Assembly (NCBI GenBank): GCA_902762855.1
Contig: CACWPR010000006.1
Coordinates: forward strand, 1-45,161
From: Ruminococcus flavefaciens
GTDB taxonomy: Bacteria; Bacillota; Clostridia; Oscillospirales; Ruminococcaceae
DNA length: 45,161 bases
Reading direction: 5' to 3'
Below the pieces are notes generated by a model. It was not told the DNA's origin. It was given only the letters and a program-made list of their open reading frames with translations, and ran no database searches. A program made the position numbers and the translations under genes. How positions within the stretch are numbered: position 1 is the first letter of the stretch; each line of letters starts with the position of its first letter. Below are positions 23,394 through 32,097 of this stretch, piece after piece.

Positions 23394-24485
23394 TTACTCT
23401 TCGGGCTCCTCGTTGACAGTCTGAGTGATGTTGGGAGCGCCTTCGCCGTTCTGAGCGGAGGGCGGTACCAGCATAGCTGCCTTGGGGTCGTATTTGAGTA
23501 TCATTTTCTTGATATTCTCATCGAGAGTGAGATTGTAGGTTATTTTCATAGCCTGGAGCGCATTGTACATATCCTTCTCAGCAAGATAGTATGAAGCCAT
23601 TTTTGCGGCAACTCCTATCACCTGTGGGTCGGGTCCGAAGTTTATATCGTACTTCTTGAGGACCTCGGCGATCTTTTCTCTGCCTGCATATCTTACAGGA
23701 GAGCCTTTGAGGTCAGCGAGGTGCTGCATCTCACGGGGGATAGCAGGGTTTGGAGCCATCATAGCACTTGCGGTATAGAATACGACAGCGTCCTCGTAGT
23801 CGGTGAACTCAGTGAGGATGTAGCCGACGTTTGCATAGCAGCGGGCGATAGCCACAGGAGAGGAAGCTATTTTGATAGTCTCTCGTGTTACCTCGATGAG
23901 CTTTGACTTGTTGTGGAGGAGCTTGTATACCTCGGCCAGCTCGAATTTTGGGCCGACGTCAACGGGGTTGAAGGACTCGGCCATCTGGAGCACCGGTATA
24001 GCGTCCAGAGGGTCGCCGGTCTCTACGAGTATGTATGCGTAAGTAGTGATATACTGGCAGAAGTCGTAGGGAGTGCGGTTGAGAGTCTTTTCGGGCTTGA
24101 AGAGCTCCTGATAGAGGTTATCCTCGAAGGGGTTGCGGAGGGAGACGAACTTAGCCTTCTCGCCCTCCTTGAACTCGACAGTTATCTTCTTGTAGAGCTT
24201 TTCAGCCAGGACCTTAGCCTCATTGAAATTCTTTTCGCTGATGAGCTTATCGATGTTCTCATACATCTTATCCAGGCGCACGCCGTCGATATGGGTGATA
24301 CGGAGTATCTCCTCACGCTTGTCGTCGGGCATATTCTCCATGATGAGAGCTCCGGCAGCGTCAACGCCTTCACGGTCGTTCTCTCTGATGAACTTAGCTA
24401 CCTCCTGGCGGAGCATAGCCTCATTTGCAGCCTTATCCTCGGTCATTCTGGACTTGAGCTGGCTGTATTTCTCGTCGTATGACAT
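23394..24485 (-). CDS. TPR-like helical repeat protein
   Basis: A 363-residue cytoplasmic protein, almost all helical. From about residue 130 it shows TPR-type helix pairs (YAYILVETGDPLDAIPVLQMAE, PKFELAEVYKLL, CYANVGYILTEFTDYEDAVVFY, ASYYLAEKDMYNALQAM). The N-terminal 120 residues are charged helices (DKAANEAMLRQEVAKFI). The acidic tail is rich in Pro/Asn/Glu. No enzyme motif. It follows the repeat-rich 825-residue protein by 45 nt and precedes a terminator, so the two form a two-gene operon. Inference: a scaffold or adaptor acting with that protein. Confidence 0.8.
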   Translation of the reverse strand: MSYDEKYSQLKSRMTEDKAANEAMLRQEVAKFIRENDREGVDAAGALIMENMPDDKREEILRITHIDGVRLDKMYENIDKLISEKNFNEAKVLAEKLYKKITVEFKEGEKAKFVSLRNPFEDNLYQELFKPEKTLNRTPYDFCQYITTYAYILVETGDPLDAIPVLQMAESFNPVDVGPKFELAEVYKLLHNKSKLIEVTRETIKIASSPVAIARCYANVGYILTEFTDYEDAVVFYTASAMMAPNPAIPREMQHLADLKGSPVRYAGREKIAEVLKKYDINFGPDPQVIGVAAKMASYYLAEKDMYNALQAMKITYNLTLDENIKKMILKYDPKAAMLVPPSAQNGEGAPNITQTVNEEPEE

Positions 24486-24530
24486 TGATAGTACCTCATT
24501 TCGTGGGATGTTGCATAGTGTGACGCTTTA

Positions 24531-27008
24531 TCAGAGACCTCTCTTGGCCATATCCTTCTTGAACTTAGCGTCTATCTTGTCCTGCTTTTTCTTAGCCTTG
24601 AGCTCGGCCTTGGTCATAAAGCGGATGTCCTTCTCTTCGGGAGCGGAGGGCATACTTGAACGTGAAGCCGGACGTGAAGGAGCAGAGGAAGCGGGTCCCT
24701 TGTACTCGCTGAATCCGGAGACATTCTTCTGAGCAGCCTTCTTGGCATTAGCCTCCTTGAGCGTATTGTCGCCCATCTGGGAGAGAACGTCCTCAACGGA
24801 GGTCAGGATAGGAGAATTAGCCTTGAGGCCCTGTGTCTCTATAAGGTTCTTGTCAGCATAGTCCTTGGAGCTTGCGATAGCGTTGATGAAGGACTGTGAA
24901 GTAGACTTGGAGTGGGGATTTGCAGCTATCTTGGAGATATTTGCAGTAGGAGCAGTATAGGGAGCGTTCGGGTCCGGAGCCTTGGGCTTTCTGGGTATCC
25001 TTGTCTGAGGAGCCGCAGCGGACTGCTGTACGGGAGCTGCCGGAGCAGCGGCAGGAGCCGCAGCCTGAGGCGGTACAGGGAGGGGCTGGCCGGGCAGTGG
25101 AGCGAACATAGGCTGACCGTTCTGGTCGAAGCCTGTCATCTGCATCTGGATGTATGTATATACCGGCTGGCCGTTCTGGTCATATCCGGCAAACTGGGGA
25201 ACGCTGATTATCTGTGGCTGTGCAACGGCAGGAGCCACCTGAGGTGCAGCCTGAGCAGGAGCCTTGGGCTGTACGGGAGCAGCAGGCTGAACAAAAGGAG
25301 CAGCCTGTGGGATGTTAACTGCAGGTGCAGGAGCAGCCTGCTGAACGGGAGCGGCTGCCTGAGCAGCCTGTTTTCTTAATTCGTCTGCGAAAATCGGAGT
25401 ACTGTATCTATATTTATTCATATCATCTTCATCGCTTTCGACAGGAGCCGAGAGAACAGTCTCAGGGCCGGCCTCATAATCCTCTTCTATATCTGTGTTT
25501 ATGTCTGCGGCAGCAGAAGCTGCAATATCGGGTACCTCAGGGATGATGTCCTCAACAGGAGGAGCGGTTATCTCAGGTACCTCAGGGATGATGTCCTCAA
25601 CAGGAGGAGCGGTTATCTCAGGTACCTCAGGGATGATGTCCTCGACGGGAGGAGCGGTTATCTCAGGGACCTCAGGGATGATGTCCTCAACAGGAGGAGC
25701 GGTTATCTCAGGGACTTCAGGGATGATGTCCTCGATAACGGGAGCTGCCGGCTCCGGAGGAGTCAGCGTCAGTTCGTCCATTGCGGCAGGCATCTCAGGC
25801 ACCGGAGGAGCCTTGGGAGCACTGAGCACTTCTGTCTGTCCGAGGACCTCAGTCTGTCCAAGCACTTCTGTCTGTCCAAGGACTTCTGTCTGACCGCCTG
25901 CTCCGAAGAGCTGATTTGCGACCATATCCCACTCGTTAGGCTGTTCCTCATTGGGAAGCTGGTGCTCGTAAACCGGAGGAACTTCATATCCCGGCTGCGG
26001 AGCGTAGTGGTTTGTAGCGTTGTATACCGGCTGATGCTCATATGAAGGCTGAGGCTCATATGAACCGGAGGGCTCGTTCATGTATGGGTTCTGCTGGCTC
26101 ATATAAGGATTATGAGCAGCCATATATGGATTCTGAGCAGGTGAGAGCTCGCTGTCGTCAACGTCGATGACGGAGGAATCGTTAGCGTAGCTGCTTACGG
26201 GCTCGGTCTCATATCCGGAATATGTAGTGCCGCTGTCAGAGGGCTGTTCGTTAGTGGCGATGTCAGCCATTTCGTCCGGCTCCTCATAAGCGGGAGTCTG
26301 CTGTACAGGTTCCTGACCTGGGGTAGGTATAGCGAACTGAGCCAGGAAGTCGTCAGGCTGAACGGCAGGAGCGGGAGTGTCCTCAGGCTCGGACTCAGGC
26401 TTCTGTATAGCGAACTGAGCCAGGAAGTCGTCGGCGTCATTCTTAGGAGGCTCCGGCTCTTCCTTCTGGGGAACGTTTATTGCGAATGCAGCGAGGTCAT
26501 CGTCCATCGGGACAGCGGTACCGGGGATAGTTTTCTGAGCAGCGAGGCGTTCAGCCTCTTCTGCTGCTTTTCTTGCCTCTTCCTCGGCGGCGGCCTTAGC
26601 GGCCTCCTCAGCTTCTCTTGCGGCCTGTGCGGCACGTTCTGCCTCTAATCGCTCGGCCTCTCTTGCAGCCTCTTCGGCACGTCTCTTTTCCTCAGGCGAC
26701 TGAGTTATCTTAGCGGTGGTATTTCCAAGAGGAACGATACCTTCGTCCTCGATACCACGCTTAGCTCTTGCCTTTTCCTCCTTGAGGATACGGGACATTT
26801 CCTTTTTATCGGCTTTGATTATCATTTTTGCAAGTTTTTCCTTGCACTTATCACAGGTGATCTCTTTAAGATCGGTCATGGTACTTCCTCTGCGGTACTT
26901 AGTGATGTTTTCCGGTTTCAGCAGGTTTATGCCGCATCCGGTCTTTTTGTCGTCACTTGTGCCATGTACCTCATCGTTGAACGAAGATGTTACGAGTGTA
27001 ATATCCAT
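24531..27008 (-). CDS. Large low-complexity repeat protein with an N-terminal zinc-binding-like domain
   Basis: An 825-residue protein. Residues 1-60 are a compact domain with His and three Cys (VHGTSDDKKTGCGINL ... ITCDKCKEKL), a pattern of small zinc domains. Next come a charged Ala/Glu/Arg-rich helix (about 95-160), three copies of DDFLAQFAI-like motifs, Tyr/Pro-rich NPYM and EPQPSYEHQP repeats, four QTEVLG hexapeptides, about five 15-residue EDIIPEVPEITAPPV repeats, an Ala/Pro/Gln-rich stretch with two 'GYDQNGQPV'-type repeats, and a basic C-terminus (KKQDKIDAKFKKDMAKRGL). No signal peptide or membrane segment. The hexapeptides resemble TEVL/TTVL motifs seen near FHA-domain proteins. I suggest a cytoplasmic scaffold. 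ATG 27008 has GGAG 6 nt upstream. Confidence 0.8.
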   Translation of the reverse strand: MDITLVTSSFNDEVHGTSDDKKTGCGINLLKPENITKYRRGSTMTDLKEITCDKCKEKLAKMIIKADKKEMSRILKEEKARAKRGIEDEGIVPLGNTTAKITQSPEEKRRAEEAAREAERLEAERAAQAAREAEEAAKAAAEEEARKAAEEAERLAAQKTIPGTAVPMDDDLAAFAINVPQKEEPEPPKNDADDFLAQFAIQKPESEPEDTPAPAVQPDDFLAQFAIPTPGQEPVQQTPAYEEPDEMADIATNEQPSDSGTTYSGYETEPVSSYANDSSVIDVDDSELSPAQNPYMAAHNPYMSQQNPYMNEPSGSYEPQPSYEHQPVYNATNHYAPQPGYEVPPVYEHQLPNEEQPNEWDMVANQLFGAGGQTEVLGQTEVLGQTEVLGQTEVLSAPKAPPVPEMPAAMDELTLTPPEPAAPVIEDIIPEVPEITAPPVEDIIPEVPEITAPPVEDIIPEVPEITAPPVEDIIPEVPEITAPPVEDIIPEVPDIAASAAADINTDIEEDYEAGPETVLSAPVESDEDDMNKYRYSTPIFADELRKQAAQAAAPVQQAAPAPAVNIPQAAPFVQPAAPVQPKAPAQAAPQVAPAVAQPQIISVPQFAGYDQNGQPVYTYIQMQMTGFDQNGQPMFAPLPGQPLPVPPQAAAPAAAPAAPVQQSAAAPQTRIPRKPKAPDPNAPYTAPTANISKIAANPHSKSTSQSFINAIASSKDYADKNLIETQGLKANSPILTSVEDVLSQMGDNTLKEANAKKAAQKNVSGFSEYKGPASSAPSRPASRSSMPSAPEEKDIRFMTKAELKAKKKQDKIDAKFKKDMAKRGL
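25531..25755. repeat. 45-bp tandem repeat inside the 825-residue protein gene
   Basis: Four nearly identical 45-bp units (25531-25575, 25576-25620, 25621-25665, 25666-25710) and a fifth partial unit. They differ at only a few bases, such as tcaaca versus tcgacg. Each unit encodes 15 residues. The high DNA identity points to recent expansion and likely copy-number variation. Confidence 0.95.
25825..25896. repeat. 18-bp tandem repeat encoding QTEVLG
   Basis: Four 18-bp units (25825-25842, 25843-25860, 25861-25878, 25879-25896) encode Gln-Thr-Glu-Val-Leu-Gly/Ser on the minus strand. Units 1 and 3 differ only at their last base. Confidence 0.9.
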
Positions 27009-27185
27009 AAGAGTCTCCATCCCTCACCGTAGACTGGCGAGTTCCGCTTTACGGCTGCGGCCGCCGATTTCCCAAATCCCCCGCAGAGACGAGTACGGCC
27101 TGTGTACCAAGAAAATAAGAGAGGGGGCCGACCCTGTGTTCAGCAAAGAAGCCTGAAAAGCTGCGGGATAAATAAATACACATAT

Positions 27186-27214
27186 ATTATACCCTAAGTG
27201 GAATAAAAAATCAA
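27186..27214 (-). promoter_or_regulatory. Sigma-A type promoter for the repeat protein and TPR genes
   Basis: Read on the minus strand: TTGATT, 17-nt spacer, TATAAT. The start codon at 27008 lies about 170 nt downstream. Confidence 0.7.
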
Positions 27215-27436
27215 CACTTTCTTTAAAATTCCCCTGAAAAATTATACGATTTTCAAATTTTTGGGAGAAAATAACAAATCGTTATCGGCTTTTTTGTCCA
27301 TATTTTCCATTGAGCAGAAGTCCGGAACTGTAACTTTATTGCACATAAGTGCCGCAGGGTCATATTAATAAATGTAAGCTCCGGACCTGCCAAAAAATAA
27401 TAACAGGTCAAAAATTGCTGAAATACAGGCTTTCTG

Positions 27437-27465
27437 TTGACAAGAAACGGTTGAAATGTTATACT
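27437..27465 (+). promoter_or_regulatory. Sigma-A type promoter for the dockerin/CotH gene
   Basis: TTGACA, 17-nt spacer, TATACT. The ATG at 27611, with CGGAGG upstream, follows after about 140 nt. Confidence 0.75.
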
Positions 27466-27610
27466 ATTGTTAAAATACAGTGAATCAGATGTGAATTACA
27501 GATAAATAAAGAAATGAATATCCTGAGCTGGCGGCAGATAGCATTATCGTGCTGTGACCGCAGAACGGGGAACGGGGGAGTACATCTGAGAACTGAAAAC
27601 GGAGGATGTT

Positions 27611-30253
27611 ATGAAGAACTTTTTCAGACGTTCCGCAGCAGGCATAATGGGGCTTGCACTGACCCTTGCCAATGCGGGATTCACGGCTATCCCCGGCGCA
27701 GCTGCGGCCGGAGAGGGCATCTCCATAAATGAGGTATGCCCTAAGAACTCAACTTTTCCGGCTCCCGACGGAGGTCTTTACGACTGGGTGGAGCTCTACA
27801 ACAGCTCCGGCAGCTCCGTGGACATAAGCGGCTGGGGACTCACTGACAAGGACACCAAGCCCTACCGCTTTACCTTCCCGGCAGGTACAGTCATAGGCGC
27901 CGGCCAGAGACTCACGGTATTCTGCGACGGCACCGCAGGAGTAGCAGACACTTCCATAGCTCCCTTCGGACTTTCCACATCAGGGGAGACTCTCACACTG
28001 ACAGATGCTGCCGGAAATCAGGTCAGCCAGATGACCTTTGGGTCCATGGCTGCTGATACCTCATACGGCCAGTACCCCGACGGCAGCGGGGAGTACTACA
28101 CACTGAGCTGTACTCCCGGAAGCGCAAATGCCGCACCGGAGGGCTCAAATGCAGTAAGGCTCCCGGAATTCTCTGCTGAAAGCGGATTCTATGACAGCGA
28201 ATTCCAGCTCAGTATAACAGCTCCTGAGGGGACGACGGTATACTATACCACAGACGGCAGCGACCCGGACACTTCATCGGAGAAGTACACCGGAGCTATC
28301 CGCATCTACGACCGCTCCAGCGAACCCAACGTCTACAGCCAGCGTGACGACGTCAGCGCCAACGGCACATACCTCCCGGAAGGCACCGTAGACAAGGCTA
28401 TGATAGTACGGGCAGTAGCGGTCGACAGTCAGGGCAGAGTCAGCAATGTTGCAACAAGGACCTACTTCCTCGGCAAGACCAACGGCTCCTACTATAAAAA
28501 TATGAAGGTAGTCTCTCTTGTCACCGACCCTGACAACCTCTTTGACTACGAGAAAGGCATCTACGTAAAAGGAAAGATATTCGACGAGGAGAACCAGAAC
28601 ACCGGCGGAGGCTGGGGAGGCTGGGGAGGCTTCGGACGTGTGAACACCTGGGAAATGGCTGCAAACTACACCCAGCATGGCCGTGAGTGGGAGCGCCCTG
28701 CCACCTTCGAGCTCTTCGAGAACGGCAAGAGCGTACTCAGCCAGGACGTTGGCATACGCATAAAGGGAGCTGCGTCCAGAGCCGCAGCCCAGAAGAGCTT
28801 CAACATCTATGCCCGCACCGACTACGGCAAGGACTCTCTTGAATACGACTTCTTCGAGGGCAAGGCCACAAAGAAGAAAAACGGCAAGGTCATAGACAAG
28901 TTCGACAGCATCACACTGAGAAACGGCGGAAACGACATATCCGATGCCTTTTTCCGTGACTCTATAAACCAGTCTCTTGTCAGCGACAGGAACATGGCAG
29001 TCCAGTCCACCAGCGAGTGCATGGTTTTCATAGACGGCGAATTCTGGGGCATATACCAGATAATCGAAAGAGTCAATGATGACTACATCAACACCCACTA
29101 CGGCATCAAGAAGAACGACGTCGCCATTGTGAAGAACGGCGAGCTTGAAGAGGGGACTGACCAGGATAAGGCCGCATGGGATGAGCTTGTGAAGTTCTGC
29201 TCCGACAACGACATGACCAATGCCGCAAACTATGAGAGGTTCACCAGTCAGGTGGACGTCCAGAGCTACATGGACTACTTCGCCGCACAGCTCTACTGGA
29301 ACAATGCCGACTGGCCCCAGAACAATTTTGCTGTATGGCGCTCCATGACAGTTGACGAGACGAATCCCTATGCCGACGGCAAGTGGAGGATGTTCCTCTT
29401 TGACACCGAGTTCTGCTCAGCCCTTTACGGTGAGAACTCCAATACCACAGGCGTTTCCGTAAATGCATTCAGCAGGATAGCCACCTACACGAGCGGCGAG
29501 CCTAAGATGTTCACGAATCTTCTGAAAAATCAGGACTTCCGTGCACAGTTCGAGCGTACTGTAATGGACCTTGAGAACTACAACTTCACCTCTGACAAGA
29601 CATCTGCCGCAGTAAATTACTACATCACCAATTTCCGCCAGCAGATAATAGACACCTTCAAGAGGTACGGCTACAACTCCAATCCTTTTGGCGGCCAGAG
29701 CTATGATTCCAAGCTGACAGAGCAGTACAGTATAATCGACCGCTATCTGAAGGAGCGTCCTCAGTATCTCAACCAGCATCTGAAGTCGGCTCTTGAAATG
29801 AGGGGAGAGCTCCGCAGTGTTACGGTGAACAACCAGACGGAAAAGGGAACTATCCATGTGAACACCCTCACATTAGGGGATGAGTTCACCAAGTGGACCG
29901 GCCAGTATTTCAGCGACTACGACATAACCGTATCTGCCGAGCCGAAGGAAGGCTACAAATTCAAGTGCTGGGATGCCAGCGGAGTAATGCTCACCGATGA
30001 GCAGATAGCCTCAAAGACCATAACTATCCCGATGACAGCGGACGTGAACCTCACCGCAGTATATGAGATAGGCTCCGATGAGCCTGCAAGGGGCGACTAC
30101 AACGGAGACGGCAGTGTGAACATAGCAGACGCAGTAGTCCTCCAGAGATTCCTCCTGGGAGAGGATGTTAAATTAGCTGATACAGATATGTACGAGGACG
30201 GCATCACCGATGCATTCGACCTTGCACTTCTGCGTAAAGAGCTTATAAAATAA
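27611..30253 (+). CDS. Secreted dockerin protein with lamin-tail and CotH domains
   Basis: An 880-residue protein: Sec signal peptide (about 1-33), lamin-tail domain (about 34-150, ISINEVCPKNS ... DWVELYNSSGSSVDISGWGL), a chitobiase C-terminal-type domain (about 185-270, VYYTTDGSDPDTSS), and a CotH domain (about 295-720, VSLVTDPDNLF, VGIRIKGAASRAAAQKSF, FIDGEFWGIYQIIERV). Conserved acidic sites of CotH kinases are suggested by NNADWPQNN and LFDTEF. Then come a beta repeat (GYKFKCWDASG) and a C-terminal dockerin (DYNGDGSVNIADAVVLQRFLLG; second loop DMYEDGITDAFD). A Gly/Trp loop GGWGGWGGFGR lies near 333-343. It should attach to a cellulosome or cell-surface cohesin; the CotH role there is unproven. 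Confidence 0.93.
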   Translation: MKNFFRRSAAGIMGLALTLANAGFTAIPGAAAAGEGISINEVCPKNSTFPAPDGGLYDWVELYNSSGSSVDISGWGLTDKDTKPYRFTFPAGTVIGAGQRLTVFCDGTAGVADTSIAPFGLSTSGETLTLTDAAGNQVSQMTFGSMAADTSYGQYPDGSGEYYTLSCTPGSANAAPEGSNAVRLPEFSAESGFYDSEFQLSITAPEGTTVYYTTDGSDPDTSSEKYTGAIRIYDRSSEPNVYSQRDDVSANGTYLPEGTVDKAMIVRAVAVDSQGRVSNVATRTYFLGKTNGSYYKNMKVVSLVTDPDNLFDYEKGIYVKGKIFDEENQNTGGGWGGWGGFGRVNTWEMAANYTQHGREWERPATFELFENGKSVLSQDVGIRIKGAASRAAAQKSFNIYARTDYGKDSLEYDFFEGKATKKKNGKVIDKFDSITLRNGGNDISDAFFRDSINQSLVSDRNMAVQSTSECMVFIDGEFWGIYQIIERVNDDYINTHYGIKKNDVAIVKNGELEEGTDQDKAAWDELVKFCSDNDMTNAANYERFTSQVDVQSYMDYFAAQLYWNNADWPQNNFAVWRSMTVDETNPYADGKWRMFLFDTEFCSALYGENSNTTGVSVNAFSRIATYTSGEPKMFTNLLKNQDFRAQFERTVMDLENYNFTSDKTSAAVNYYITNFRQQIIDTFKRYGYNSNPFGGQSYDSKLTEQYSIIDRYLKERPQYLNQHLKSALEMRGELRSVTVNNQTEKGTIHVNTLTLGDEFTKWTGQYFSDYDITVSAEPKEGYKFKCWDASGVMLTDEQIASKTITIPMTADVNLTAVYEIGSDEPARGDYNGDGSVNIADAVVLQRFLLGEDVKLADTDMYEDGITDAFDLALLRKELIK

Positions 30254-30261
30254 TGAACGTT

Positions 30262-30290
30262 AAAGGGCGTCCTCCGGGGCGCTCTTTTTA
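30262..30290 (+). terminator. Intrinsic terminator after the CotH gene
   Basis: AAGGGCG pairs with CGCTCTT (one G-U), with CCTCCGGGG in the loop region, followed by a T run (TTTTTA). Confidence 0.8.
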
Positions 30291-30309
30291 TGGACTGCCG
30301 GTCATTTAT

Positions 30310-30338
30310 TTGACAAAAAATGCCGGAAGTGGTATAAT
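30310..30338 (+). promoter_or_regulatory. Sigma-A type promoter for the ABC exporter genes
   Basis: TTGACA, 17-nt spacer, TATAAT, a consensus promoter; the first ATG lies 31 nt downstream of the -10 box, with AAAGGAGA in between. Confidence 0.85.
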
Positions 30339-30369
30339 ACTTCTTATATTTTGATAAAGGAGATGCTAT

Positions 30370-32097
30370 ATGTACAGGACGCTATTCTCCCATGTTGGGG
30401 ACTACAAAAAACAGGCCATACTGTCACCTGTGACCATTATAGGCGAAGTGCTCATGGAAGTGACTATACCTCTTGTGACAGCAAGGATAATCGACAAGGG
30501 CATCAAGGCCGGAGATGTGGGCTACGTTACGAAAATGGGCATACTTATGGTGTGCATGGCACTGCTCTCACTGTTTTTCGGAGCTATTGCCGGCAGGCTC
30601 AGCGCAGTTGCGGCAATGGGATTTGCCAAGAACCTCCGGAGCGCTATGTTCAGGAAGGTGCAGGACTTTTCCTTTGCCAACGTTGACAAGTTCTCCACAG
30701 CCTCGCTGACCACCCGTCTGACCACCGACGTCACCAACGTCCAGAACGCCTTTATGATGTTCATACGCTCGGCATTCAGGTCACCTATAATGCTCATCAG
30801 CGCAACTGTCATGGCGGTATATGCCAATCCACGGCTCTCGACGGTATTTCTTTTCTCGATACCTGTACTGGGAACGGCAGTCTTTCTTATAGTCGCCAAG
30901 GCGCATCCCCGTTTTGAGAAGATGCTCGGACGCTATGACCACATGAACTCGAAGGTGCAGGAGAACCTTACCGGCATAAGGGTAGTCAAGGCCTTCAACC
31001 GTGAGGAGTACGAGATAAAGGGGTTCTGTGAAAGCACTGACAGTGTAAGGAGGGCGCAGGTCTTTGCAGAAAAGCTGGTCATCATGAATATGCCCATAAT
31101 GCAGCTCGTCATGTACGCAACTATCGTAGCCATAATGTGGTTCGGCGGAAATATGGCTGTAAAGGGCGACATCCAGACCGGACAGCTCTCCAGCTTCATC
31201 ATGTATGTGAGCCAGATACTCATGTCGCTGATGATGCTCTCCATGCTTTTCATAATGTTCGTTGTATCGAGAGCCTCCATGCAGAGGATATATGAGGTCC
31301 TTGCGGAGGAGCCTTCAGTGAAGTCGCCGGAGGGAGCATCCCAGGAGCCGGAGGACGGCTCCATCAGCTTCCGTGGAGTGAGCTTCAGCTACTTCGGGGA
31401 CATGAAGAATCTTGTGCTTGACAACATCGACCTGGACATAAAGTCCGGAGAGACTATCGGCATCATCGGCGGAACAGGCTCCTCGAAGAGCTCCCTTGTA
31501 CAGCTCATACCGAGACTTTATGACACCACTGCCGGAACAGTAATGGTAGGCGGACACGACGTCAGGGACTACTCCCTTGACACCCTCAGGGACCAGGTAG
31601 CAATGGTGCTCCAGAAGAACGTGCTCTTCTCCGGAACGATCCGTGAGAACCTCCGCTGGGGCGACTCAGAAGCCACTGACCAGGAGATAGAGGAGGCCTG
31701 CAAGGCCGCCTGTGCCCACGACTTCATAATGGGTTTCCCGGCAGGCTACGACACCGACCTTGGACAGGGAGGAGTCAACGTATCCGGCGGACAGAAGCAG
31801 CGTCTCTGCATAGCCAGAGCGCTTCTGAAAAAGCCTAAGATAATAATTCTTGACGACTCCACCAGCGCAGTTGACACTGCAACTGACAGCAGCATCCGCA
31901 AGGCTTTCAGGGAAAAGCTGGCAGACACCACCACCATAATAATCGCACAGCGCATCTCCTCAGTACAGGATGCGGACAGGATAGTAGTCATGGATGCCGG
32001 AAAGATAACCGACATCGGCACCCATGAGCAGCTCATGGAGTCCAGCAGGATATACCGTGAGGTATACGACTCCCAGCAGAAAGGAGCTGATGAATAA
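30370..32097 (+). CDS. ABC exporter, half-transporter with degenerate ATP site
   Basis: A 575-residue half-transporter: six membrane helices (about 15-300) and a nucleotide-binding domain (about 335-575). The Walker A reads GGTGSSKSS, with Ser in place of the conserved Gly before Lys. The signature is VSGGQKQR (canonical), and the Walker B IIILDDSTS has Asp where the catalytic Glu should be. In heterodimeric exporters such as BmrCD, TM287/288 or LmrCD, one partner looks like this; its signature motif completes the active site of the other. The gene overlaps the next by one base (TAATG). Substrate not readable: drugs, peptides or lipids are typical. Confidence 0.92.
   Translation: MYRTLFSHVGDYKKQAILSPVTIIGEVLMEVTIPLVTARIIDKGIKAGDVGYVTKMGILMVCMALLSLFFGAIAGRLSAVAAMGFAKNLRSAMFRKVQDFSFANVDKFSTASLTTRLTTDVTNVQNAFMMFIRSAFRSPIMLISATVMAVYANPRLSTVFLFSIPVLGTAVFLIVAKAHPRFEKMLGRYDHMNSKVQENLTGIRVVKAFNREEYEIKGFCESTDSVRRAQVFAEKLVIMNMPIMQLVMYATIVAIMWFGGNMAVKGDIQTGQLSSFIMYVSQILMSLMMLSMLFIMFVVSRASMQRIYEVLAEEPSVKSPEGASQEPEDGSISFRGVSFSYFGDMKNLVLDNIDLDIKSGETIGIIGGTGSSKSSLVQLIPRLYDTTAGTVMVGGHDVRDYSLDTLRDQVAMVLQKNVLFSGTIRENLRWGDSEATDQEIEEACKAACAHDFIMGFPAGYDTDLGQGGVNVSGGQKQRLCIARALLKKPKIIILDDSTSAVDTATDSSIRKAFREKLADTTTIIIAQRISSVQDADRIVVMDAGKITDIGTHEQLMESSRIYREVYDSQQKGADE

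Larger units (their letters stand above)
27009..27610. other. Divergent promoter region with a long leader
   Basis: A 602-nt region between the minus-strand repeat protein gene and the plus-strand CotH gene. It holds one promoter in each direction (27186-27214 minus, 27437-27465 plus), leaving leaders of about 170 nt and 140 nt. No known riboswitch motif or gene was recognised. The stretch 27215-27436 is AT-rich. Confidence 0.7.

Noticed and set aside
25531-25755. CRISPR-like array
   Set aside because: The repeats are directly adjacent, in frame with a protein and without spacers; they are a coding tandem repeat.
28274-29098. A long minus-strand open frame inside the CotH gene
   Set aside because: It has no start context and no recognisable protein features; the plus-strand frame encodes clear domains.
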